Positions 21,501-33,500 of a stretch of DNA of 64,000 bases are shown here, piece by piece (the first letter of the stretch is position 1; the number at the start of each line of letters is the position of its first letter). The notes below the pieces were generated by a model. The model made no database searches, was not told the origin of the DNA, and saw only the letters and a program-made list of their open reading frames with translations. This DNA is from Haliotis asinina. Taxonomy: Eukaryota; Mollusca; Gastropoda; Lepetellida; Haliotidae. The stretch is taken from the NCBI RefSeq assembly GCF_037392515.1, contig NC_090281.1, positions 48,708,645-48,772,644 of the forward strand, read 5' to 3'. Position numbers and translations under genes: made by a program.

Positions 21501-24500
21501 ACATGCTGTTCATTATGGTATATGTCCACTGTTTCAGGTTGACTCTACCCAACATGCTGTTCATCATGGTATACATATGTCCACTGTTTCAGGTACCTCC
21601 GCTTACATGTTGTTCATCATGGTATATGTTCTCTGTTTCAGGTTGACTCCGCCTACATGTTGTTCATCATGGTATATGTCCTCTGTTTCAGGTTGACTCT
21701 ACCCAACATGCTGTTCATCATGGTATACATATGTCCACTGTTTCAGGTTGACTCCGCCCTACATACTGTTCATCATGGTAGATGTCCACTGTTTCAGGTT
21801 GACTCTGCCCTACATGCTTTTCATCATGGTATATGTCCCACTGTTTCAAATTGACTCCACACAACATGCTGTTCATCATGGTATACATCCACTATTTCAG
21901 GTTGACTCCGACCAACATGCTTTTCATCATGATATATGTCCACTGTTTCAGGTACCTCCGCTTACATGTTGTTCATCATGGTTTATGTCCTCTGTTTCAG
22001 GTTGACTCCGCCTACATGTTGTTCATCATGGTATATGTCCACTGTTTCAGGTTGACTCTGCCCTACATGCTGTTCATCTAGGTATATGTCCTCTGTTTCA
22101 GGTTAACTCCGACCAACATGCTGTTCATTATGGTATATGTCCACTGTTTCAGGTTGACTCTACCCAACATGCTGTTCATCATGGTATACATATGTCCACT
22201 GTTTCAGGTTGACTCTACCCAACATGCTGTTCATCATGGTATACATATGTCCACTGTTTCAGGTTGACTCCACCTTACATGCTATTCATCATGGTATACA
22301 TATGTCCACTGTTTCAGGTTGACTCTGCCCTACATGCTGTTCATCATGGTAGATGTCCACTGTTTCAGGTTGTCTCCACCTTACATTCTGTTCATCATGG
22401 TAGATGTCCACTGTTTCAGGTTGACTCTGCCCTACATGCTGTTGATCATGGTATGTGTCCACTGTTTCAGGTTGACTCTGCCATACATGTTGTTGATCAT
22501 GGTATGTGTCCACTGTTTCAGGTTGACTCCGCCTACATGTTGTTCATCATGGTATATGTCCTCTGTTTCAGGTTGACTCTACCCAACATGCTGTTCATCA
22601 TGGTATACATATGTCCACTGTTTCAGGTTGACTCCGCCCTACATACTGTTCATCATGGTAGATGTCCACTGTTTCAGGTTGACTCTGCCCTACATGCTTT
22701 TCATCATGGTATATGTCCCACTGTTTCAAATTGACTCCACACAACATGCTGTTCATCATGGTATACATCCACTATTTCAGGTTGACTCCGACCAACATGC
22801 TTTTCATCATGATATATGTCCACTGTTTCAGGTACCTCCGCTTACATGTTGTTCATCATGGTTTATGTCCTCTGTTTCAGGTTGACTCCGCCTACATGTT
22901 GTTCATCATGGTATATGTCCACTGTTTCAGGTTGACTCTGCCCTACATGCTGTTCATCATGGTATATGTCCTCTGTTTCAGGTTGACTCCGCCTACATGT
23001 TGTTCATCATGGTATGCATCCACTGTTTCAGGTTGACTCTACCCAACATGCTGTTCATCATGGTATACATATGTCCACTGTTTCAGGTTGACTCTACCCA
23101 ACATGCTGTTCATCATGGTATACATATGTCCACTGTTTCAGGTTGACTCCACCTTACATGCTATTCATCATGGTATACATATGTCCACTGTTTCAGGTTG
23201 ACTCTGCCCTACATGCTGTTCATCATGGTAGATGTCCACTGTTTCAGGTTGTCTCCACCTTACATTCTGTTCATCATGGTAGATGTCCACTGTTTCAGGT
23301 TGACTCTGCCCTACATGCTGTTGATCATGGTATGTGTCCACTGTTTCAGGTTGACTCTGCCATACATGTTGTTGATCATGGTATGTGTCCACTGTTTCAG
23401 GTTGACTCCACCTTACATGTTGTTCATCATGGTATATGTCCCACTCTTCAAGTATTGGGGAAGTGGTCCATTTTTCCCCCAGACAGGCAACGACCCATCT
23501 TGTAAGACCAACTTCTGGGTGAACATGTTGTACCTGCAGAACATTGTCCGAGACGATAAGCAGGTAACTCTCCTGAATTATTGGAAAAGCGTATTAACTC
23601 AGCTCAATAGCATTTGATGAGGAGTATCTAAAACATCAAGCTTTTGACAGCGTTTCAGAATTTTTTAAGATGAAACTCCTAATCTGCTCAGACATGAATT
23701 GCTGGGTTTTTGGTTTAATGCTGCATTCAGCTATATTCTTGCTATATGGTGGTGGTCTTTAAATAATTGAGTCTGGACCAGTGATCAACATCAGCAGCGA
23801 TATACATGATGGGGAAGTGTTGACATGTCTCAACCTAGTCAGTGAGCCTGACCACCAGATCCAGTTAGTCGCCTTTTACGGCAAGCATGGATCTTCATGG
23901 GTAGAATTTGTCATTTGAAACAATTGTGACCAGCTCTCCTCCCATCTTTTGTCTGTACATCTGTCTGTCCGTTAAACTCTTTTTCCAAACCAGTTGTAGT
24001 ATGAACTTGTCAAGCACTATAACAGGACCCTGATTGATTGTTTGTGGAAAATGTTTAATTGTCATAATCTATTTTCAGTGCATGGGATGGGCTTGGTACC
24101 TTGCAAACGACATGCAGTTCTATGTTCTCAGTCCTCTTATATTTGTGCCTCTCTATTTGTGAGTACATGTTTTGTCTACTGAGCTATGTATGTCTATCAA
24201 GGCCATTTCAGTTACATATTGACTTTTATTAACACATGTGGACTTTGGACTAGCTGTTAAGAACACACATGCTTGTCCTGACTGCTCATATTCCTTGATA
24301 TTGACACTAATGTCCCATACCTAGGTATCCCTTCATCAGGTATCTTGATACAATATTGATATCATTAAGGTGTCATTAAATACCCACACACTATAGCTTG
24401 TTCAGCTTGACCTGACCTACTCTGCATATGTATGACCCGGGAGGTCAAATGGCACAAATGGCAGGTTGTGTAAACTTTATCAAATAGAGGAGCAGAGAAT

Positions 24501-27500
24501 GTTATTAATGTTGTGCTCGGTTGAAGCCTGCAGACTACAATTTGTTACGGAACTTTTGGGCGATGAAGTATTATTATTATCAATGAGAATTTGTAGTTTA
24601 AGTTAAAACACAAGTAATTGTGAAGAATTCTGGCACTGATCTCAGGGAATTCCAACTGCAGAATTTTTTCTGTCTGATCATAACTTTTAGGTGTATAGGT
24701 TCTGTGTCAGTTAAAACCCTAATGTTGCAGTTCTCCTGTGTTTGGTGCCATTGCTGCCGGAGTGTTCCTTCTGGCGACACTCATCACTACCGGTGTGATC
24801 ACAAGCTACTACTCCATCCCTGCTGGCGTCAGTGAGTTTTTGACTCAGGCCCCAGGGTAAGTAGGAAATAATCAGACTCTGGGTATCACAAACCAGCTAG
24901 CCCTTGGGTGTGAATTTGAGGAGAAAATCTTTGGAAAACAAGTAGAATACATCATGTGAATATACTATTTTTAGTATCCCAAGCTTGTCGTAATAGGCGA
25001 CTAACAGGATGATGTGTGAGTCATAGTTGATGCTCATGGTGTCACTCACTGGAGTGTCTGGTCCAGGCTCAGTTATTTACAGACTAGCACCATATACCTG
25101 GAATATTGCTGAGTGTGGCGTAAAACTAAACTCACTTGCACTTTCTGAGTGTTGTATAATATACATTTTCCATTTGATATTATAGTAATGTTATATTTAT
25201 TTAAATTTACCAAGACCTCAACAGTTATTACAAGTAAATGTATGTATTGTCTGGCCTTATAGCAACAAAGAGAATAATACAATTACAAACATAACTGGTT
25301 CTGTTTTCAAGTACATAAAACTTATCAGACCAGTCTGGTTTTGCACAGATTGTCACCCACTTTTTCAGTACAGGTATTGAAAAACATAGTAAGATGTAAC
25401 TACTGGACAGATTCACCTTTAAGATGCACACAGCATGACTTAAAACAACATGAACTCTCGTAGTTTATCATGGAAGTGTATAAGTAATGTAATGTTGTAA
25501 AAAGGTATGTTTATATTGGAACCAATTTTGTATCAGGTGAATTATTTGAAACATTCTGTTCCTGTGCACTGTGATCACAAAGAAGTTGACTTTCCATTTT
25601 TGCAGGAGTGAGTACTATATGTCAAAGTACTATTTTAAACCATGGTGTCGGATGGGGCCCTATATCATTGGTCTGCTCGCTGGTTACATCTTGTACAGAA
25701 CCAAGTGCAAGATCAGGATGAACAAGGTGAGAATCTTCATCTAACTGTGAAATAGTGTAAATCCTGAAATGAATGAGGCTCAAGTTTATTGCGAGTGTGA
25801 GGGTCTAGTCTAAAATGCATCACAAATTAGTGCAAACTCAGGAAATGGATCCTGAGTGAACTATTAAATACTTAAGTATTGAAAATTGGGAAGGTCCTTT
25901 ACTCGTTCTTGTGAAATACCAAACTATTTAAATGGCATCCTTGCCCTCCTCACACTTGAGTAGATTCGTCAAGATGCTGAATGTCATGTTTCAGTTCCTG
26001 TGCCTTCTTGGATGGGCGTCAGCAGCAGCGATATGTCTGGCGGTGCTATATGGCCTTGATGGCGATTCACATGGACATAAACTGAGCCATTCCGTGGCAG
26101 CTCTGTACAACACGGTTGCCCGCACAGCCTGGGCTGTGGGTGTTGCCTGGGTGATCATCGCCTGTGCCACAGGAAATGGAGGTGAGAAGACAGGACCGAC
26201 TATTCATCTACCTTAAATTGAATTTAAGTTCAGTAGTCTTGAAACAAAACATTATATGATCTAGTTGTTGTTTTATGCGAAATACCACAGGGATGTCATA
26301 TGTTCACACAGAGAGATGTCAGATATATAGAGTGAATGAGTTTAGTTTTACGCTGGTTTTAGCAATATTCCAGCAATATCACAACAAGGAACACTAGAAA
26401 TAGGTTCCACACATTGTACCCACGTGGGGAATGGAATCCAGGTGTTTGGTGTGATGAACAAACACTTAAATCACTCAGCTATCTCACTCCCAGTGCAATG
26501 ATAAACAATAATAATGTGATTGGAACATGGCTTCTTTTCCTCCAACTGAAGTGCAGGTCTTTGAATATTGGATTCAAGGGCTCAGATACATGTGATGTTT
26601 TTGAAGTGTGGATGAACCAGATTTTACCTTTGTTAGATTAGTCAGTGTTTTTAGCATTAGCTTGTATAATGTTGTGCATAAGTGTATTTGTATGTATTGA
26701 GGTGAGTGAAGGTGACTTGAGTACTGTGGAGGTGACTTGAGTACTGAATGAAACTGGTTATGTGCAGGTATTGAGGTGAGTGAAGGTGACTTGAGTACTG
26801 AATGAAACTGGTTATGTGCAGGTATTGAGGTGAGTGAAGGTGGTTTGAGTACTGAATGAAACAGTGTGTGTGCAGGTATTAAGGTGAGTGAAGGTGACAT
26901 GAGCACTGTGAAGGTGACTTGAGTACTGAATGAAACTGTTTATGTGCAGGTATTGAGGTGAGTGAAAGTGGCTTGAGTACTGAATGAAACTGTTTATGTG
27001 CAGGTATTGAGGTGAGTGAAGGTGACTTGAGTACTGAATGAAACTGTGTATGCAGGTATTGAGGTGGGTGAAGGTGACTTGAGTACTGAATGAAACTGTT
27101 TATGTGCAGGTATTGAGGTGAGTGAAGGTGACTTGAGTACTGAACGAAACTGTGTATGCAGGTATTGAGGTGAGTGAAGGTGACTTGAGTACTGTGAAGG
27201 TGACTTGAGTACTGAACGAAACTGTTTATGTGCAGGTATTGAGGTGGGTGAAGGTGACTTGAGTACTGAATGAAACTGTTTATGTGCAGGTATTGAGGTG
27301 AGTGAAGGTGGTTTGAGTACTGAATGAAACTGTATATGTGCAGGTATTGAGGTGAGTGAAGGTGACTTGAGTACTGAATGAAACTGTTTATGTGCAGGTA
27401 TTGAGGTGAGTGAAGGTGGTTTGAGTACTGAATGAAACTGTTTATGTGCAGGTATTGAGGTGAGTGAAGGTGACTTGAGTACTGAATGAAACTGTGTATG

Positions 27501-30500
27501 CAGGTATTGAGGTGGGTGAAGGTGACTTGAGTACTGAATGAAACTGTTTATGTGCAGGTATTGAGGTGAGTGAAGGTGACTTGAGTACTGAATGAAACTG
27601 TTTATGTGCAGGTATTGAGGTGAGTGAAGGTGGTTTGAGTACTGAATGAAACTGTTTATGTGCAGGTATTGAGGTGAGTGAAGGTGGTTTGAGTACTGAA
27701 TGAAACTGTTTATGTGCAGGTATTGAGGTGAGTGAAGGTGACTTGAGTACTGAATGAAACTGGTTATGTGCAGGTATTGAGGTGAGTGAAGGTGGTTTGA
27801 GTACTGAATGAAACTGTTTATGTGCAGGTATTGAGGTGAGTGAAGGTGACTTGAGTACTGAATGAAACTGTTTATGTGCAGGTATTGAGGTGAGTGAAGG
27901 TGGTTTGAGTACTGAACGAAACTGTTTATGTGCAGGTATTGAGGTGAGTGAAGGTGACTTGAGTGCTGAATGAAACTGGTTATGTGCAGGTATTGAGGTG
28001 AGTGAAGGTGACTTGAGTACTGAATGAAACTGTTTATGTGCAGGTATTGAGGTGAGTGAAGGTGACTTGAGTACTGAATGAAACTGTATATGTGCAGGTA
28101 TTGAGGTGAGTGAAGGTGACTTGAGTACTGAATGAAACTGTTTATGTGCAGGTATTGAGGTGAGTGAAGGTGACTTGAGTACTGAATGAAACTGTTTATG
28201 TGCAGGTATTGAGGTGAGTGAAGGTGGTTTGAGTACTGAACGAAACTGGTTATGTGCAGGTATTGAGGTGAGTGAAGGTGACTTGAGTACTGAATGAAAC
28301 TGTTTATGTGCAGGTATTGAGGTGAGTGAAGGTGACTTGAGTACTGAATGAAACTGTTTATGTGCAGGTATTGAGGTGAGTGAAGGTGACTTGAGTACTG
28401 AATGAAACTGTTTATGTGCAGGTATTGAGGTGAGTGAAGGTGACTTGAGTACTGAATGAAACTGTTTATGTGCAGGTATTGAGGTGAGTGAAGGTGACTT
28501 GAGTACTGAACGAAACTGTTTATGTGCAGGTATTGAGGTGAGTGAAGGTGGTTTGAGTACTGAACGAAACTGTTTATGTGCAGGTATTGAGGTGAGTGAA
28601 GGTGACTTGAGTACTGAATGAAACTGGTTATGTGCAGGTATTGAGGTGAGTGAAGGTGACTTGAGTACTGAACGAAACTGTTTATGTGCAGGTATTGAGG
28701 TGAGTGAAGGTGACTTGAGTACTGAATGAAACTGTTTATGTGCAGGTATTGAGGTGAGTGAAGGTGGTTTGAGTACTGAATGAAACTGTTTATGTGCAGG
28801 TATTGAGGTGAGTGAAGGTGACTTGAGTACTGAATGAAACTGTTTATGTGCAGGTATTGAGGTGAGTGAAGGTGACTTGAGTACTGAACGAAACTGTTTA
28901 TGTGCAGGTATTGAGGTGAGTGAAGGTGGTTTGAGTACTGAACGAAACTGTTTATGTGCAGGTATTGAGGTGAGTGAAGGTGACTTGAGTACTGAATGAA
29001 ACTGGTTATGTGCAGGTATTGAGGTGAGTGAAGGTGGTTTGAGTACTGAACGAAACTGTTTATGTGCAGGTATTGAGGTGGGTGAAGGTGACTTGAGTAC
29101 TGAATGAAACTGTTTATGTGCAGGTATTGAGGTGAGTGAAGGTGACTTGAGTACTGAATGAAACTGTATATGTGCAGGTATTGAGGTGAGTGAAGGTGAC
29201 TTGAGTACTGAATGAAACTGTTTATGTGCAGGTATTGAGGTGAGTGAAGGTGACTTGAGTACTGAATGAAACTGTTTATGTGCAGGTATTGAGGTGAGTG
29301 AAGGTGACTTGAGTACTGAATGAAACTGTTTATGTGCAGGTATTGAGGTGAGTGAAGGTGACTTGAGTACTGAATGAAACTGTTTATGTGCAGGTATTGA
29401 GGTGAGTGAAGGTGACTTGAGTACTGAATGAAACTGTTTATGTGCAGGTATTGAGGTGAGTGAAGGTGACTTGAGTACTGAACGAAACTGTTTATGTGCA
29501 GGTATTGAGGTGAGTGAAGGTGGTTTGAGTACTGAACGAAACTGTTTATGTGCAGGTATTGAGGTGAGTGAAGGTGACTTGAGTACTGAATGAAACTGGT
29601 TATGTGCAGGTATTGAGGTGAGTGAAGGTGGTTTGAGTACTGAACGAAACTGTTTATGTGCAGGTATTGAGGTGGGTGAAGGTGACTTGAGTACTGAATG
29701 AAACTGTTTATGTGCAGGTATTGAGGTGAGTGAAGGTGGTTTGAGTACTGAATGAAACTGTATATGTGCAGGTATTGAGGTGAGTGAAGGTGACTTGAGT
29801 ACTGAATGAAACTGTTTATGTGCAGGTATTGAGGTGAGTGAAGGTGGTTTGAGTACTGAATGAAACTGTATATGTGCAGGTATTGAGGTGAGTGAAGGTG
29901 ACTTGAGTACTGAATGAAACTGGTTATGTGCAGGTATTGAGGTGAGTGAAGGTGACTTGAGTACTGAATGAAACTGTGTATGCAGGTATTGAGGTGGGTG
30001 AAGGTGACTTGAGTACTGAATGAAACTGTTTATGTGCAGGTATTGAGGTGGGTGAAGGTGGTTTGAGTACTGAACGAAACTGTTTATGTGCAGGTATTGA
30101 GGTGAGTGAAGGTGACTTGAGTGCTGAATGAAACTGGTTATGTGCAGGTATTGAGGTGAGTGAAGGTGACTTGAGTACTGAATGAAACTGTTTATGTGCA
30201 GGTATTGAGGTGAGTGAAGGTGACTTGAGTACTGAATGAAACTGTATATGTGCAGGTATTGAGGTGAGTGAAGGTGACTTGAGTACTGAATGAAACTGTT
30301 TATGTGCAGGTATTGAGGTGAGTGAAGGTGACTTGAGTACTGAATGAAACTGTTTATGTGCAGGTATTGAGGTGAGTGAAGGTGGTTTGAGTACTGAACG
30401 AAACTGGTTATGTGCAGGTATTGAGGTGAGTGAAGGTGACTTGAGTACTGAATGAAACTGTTTATGTGCAGGTATTGAGGTGAGTGAAGGTGACTTGAGT

Positions 30501-33500
30501 ACTGAATGAAACTGTTTATGTGCAGGTATTGAAGTGAGTGAAGGTGACTTGAGTACTGAATGAAACTGTTTATGTGCAGGTATTGAGGTGAGTGAAGGTG
30601 ACTTGAGTACTGAATGAAACTGTTTATGTGCAGGTATTGAGGTGAGTGAAGGTGACTTGAGTACTGAACGAAACTGTTTATGTGCAGGTATTGAGGTGAG
30701 TGAAGGTGGTTTGAGTACTGAACGAAACTGTTTATGTGCAGGTATTGAGGTGAGTGAAGGTGACTTGAGTACTGAATGAAACTGGTTATGTGCAGGTATT
30801 GAGGTGAGTGAAGGTGACTTGAGTACTGAACGAAACTGTTTATGTGCAGGTATTGAGGTGGGTGAAGGTGACTTGAGTACTGAATGAAACTGTTTATGTG
30901 CAGGTATTGAGGTGAGTGAAGGTGGTTTGAGTACTGAATGAAACTGTTTATGTGCAGGTATTGAGGTGAGTGAAGGTGACTTGAGTACTGAATGAAACTG
31001 TTTATGTGCAGGTATTGAGGTGAGTGAAGGTGGTTTGAGTACTGAACGAAACTGTTTATGTGCAGTTATTGAGGTGAGTGAAGGTGACTTGAGTGCTGAA
31101 TGAAACTGGTTATGTGCAGGTATTGAGGTGAGTGAAGGTGACTTGAGTACTGAATGAAACTGTTTATGTGCAGGTATTGAGGTGAGTGAAGGTGACTTGA
31201 GTACTGAATGAAACTGTATATGTGCAGGTATTGAGGTGAGTGAAGGTGACTTGAGTACTGAATGAAACTGTTTATGTGCAGGTATTGAGGTGAGTGAAGG
31301 TGACTTGAGTACTGAATGAAACTGTTTATGTGCAGGTATTGAGGTGAGTGAAGGTGGTTTGAGTACTGAACGAAACTGGTTATGTGCAGGTATTGAGGTG
31401 AGTGAAGGTGACTTGAGTACTGAATGAAACTGTTTATGTGCAGGTATTGAGGTGAGTGAAGGTGACTTGAGTACTGAACGAAACTGTTTATGTGCAGGTA
31501 TTGAGGTGAGTGAAGGTGACTTGAGTACTGAATGAAACTGTTTATGTGCAGGTATTGAGGTGAGTGAAGGTGACTTGAGTACTGAATGAAACTGTTTATG
31601 TGCAGGTATTGAGGTGAGTGAAGGTGACTTGAGTACTGAACGAAACTGTTTATGTGCAGGTATTGAGGTGAGTGAAGGTGGTTTGAGTACTGAACGAAAC
31701 TGTTTATGTGCAGGTATTGAGGTGAGTGAAGGTGACTTGAGTACTGAATGAAACTGTATATGTGCAGGTATTGAGGTGAGTGAAGGTGACTTGAGTACTG
31801 AATGAAACTGTTTATGTGCAGGTATTGAGGTGAGTGAAGGTGACTTGAGTACTGAATGAAACTGTTTATGTGCAGGTATTGAGGTGAGTGAAGGTGGTTT
31901 GAGTACTGAACGAAACTGGTTATGTGCAGGTATTGAGGTGAGTGAAGGTGACTTGAGTACTGAATGAAACTGTTTATGTGCAGGTATTGAGGTGAGTGAA
32001 GGTGACTTGAGTACTGAATGAAACTGTTTATGTGCAGGTATTGAGGTGAGTGAAGGTGACTTGAGTACTGAATGAAACTGTTTATGTGCAGGTATTGAGG
32101 TGAGTGAAGGTGACTTGAGTACTGAATGAAACTGTTTATGTGCAGGTATTGAGGTGAGTGAAGGTGACTTGAGTACTGAACGAAACTGTTTATGTGCAGG
32201 TATTGAGGTGAGTGAAGGTGGTTTGAGTACTGAACGAAACTGTTTATGTGCAGGTATTGAGGTGAGTGAAGGTGACTTGAGTACTGAATGAAGCTGGTTA
32301 TGTGCAGGTATTGAGGTGAGTGAAGGTGACTTGAGTACTGAATGAAACTGTTTATGTGCAGGTATTGAGGTGAGTGAAGGTGACTTGAGTACTGAACGAA
32401 ACTGTTTATGTGCAGGTATTGAGGTGAGTGAAGGTGGTTTGAGTACTGAACGAAACTGTTTATGTGCAGGTATTGAGGTGAGTGAAGGTGACTTGAGTAC
32501 TGAACGAAACTGTTTATGTGCAGGTATTGAGGTGAGTGAAGGTGGTTTGAGTACTGAACGAAACTGTTTATGTGCAGGTATTGAGGTGAGTGAAGGTGAC
32601 TTGAGTACTGAATGAAACTGGTTATGTGCAGGTATTGAGGTGAGTGAAGGTGACTTGAGTACTGAATGAAACTGTTTATGTGCAGGTATTGAGGTGAGTG
32701 AAGGTGGTTTGAGTACTGAATGAAACTGTTTATGTGCAGGTATTGAGGTGAGTGAAGGTGACTTGAGTACTGAATGAAACTGTGTATGCAGGTATTGAGG
32801 TGGGTGAAGGTGGCTTGAGCACTGAATGAAACTGTTTATGTGCAGGTATTGAGGTGAGTGAAGGTGACTTGAGTACTGAATGAAACTGTGTATGCAGGTA
32901 TTGAGGTGAGTGAAGGTGGTTTGAGTACCGAATGAAACTGGTTATGTGCAGGTATTGAGGTGAGTGAAGGTGGTTTGAGTACTGAACGAAACTGGTTATG
33001 TGCAGGTATTGAGGTGAGTGAAGGTGGTTTGAGTACTGAATGAAACTGTTTATGTGCAGGTATTGAGGTGAGTGAAGGTGACTTGAGTACTGAATGAAAC
33101 TGTGTATGCAGGTATTGAGGTGAGTGAAGGTGACTTGAGTACTGAATGAAACTGTTTATGTGCAGGTATTGAGGTGAGTGAAGGTGACTTGAGTACTGAA
33201 TGAAACTGTGTATGCAGGTATTGAGGTGAGTGAAGGTGGCTTGAGCACTGTGAAGGTGACTTGAGTACTGAATGAAACTGTCTGTGTGCAGGCTTTGTGA
33301 ACACCCTGTTGTCCTGGGAAGCCTTCATTCCTCTGAGCCGCCTCACATACTGCACCTACCTGGTTCATCCTGTCATCATGGAGCTGTACTACTTCTCACA
33401 GCGGCAGCTATTCTACGTCTCAGACCTTAACATGGTGAGTGTAGCGTGTTTGATGTACAAAACTGGGTCTCAGTGGAAATATTCAGAAATGTGCATAGTG

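Noticed and set aside
20006..23617. Long repetitive open frames on both strands over the 51 bp array, such as LFIMVYIHCFRLTPPYM repeats
   Set aside because: They follow from a repeat unit divisible by three with no stop. Only the end that continues into conserved exon 10 sequence is supported as coding.
32370..32615. Open frame reading SEGDLSTERNCLCAGIEV repeats
   Set aside because: Occurs only where the local repeat units have CGA in place of TGA; intronic minisatellite.
20113..33291. CRISPR-like array, because of regular repeats
   Set aside because: Units are head-to-tail minisatellites without unique spacers, in introns of an animal gene.
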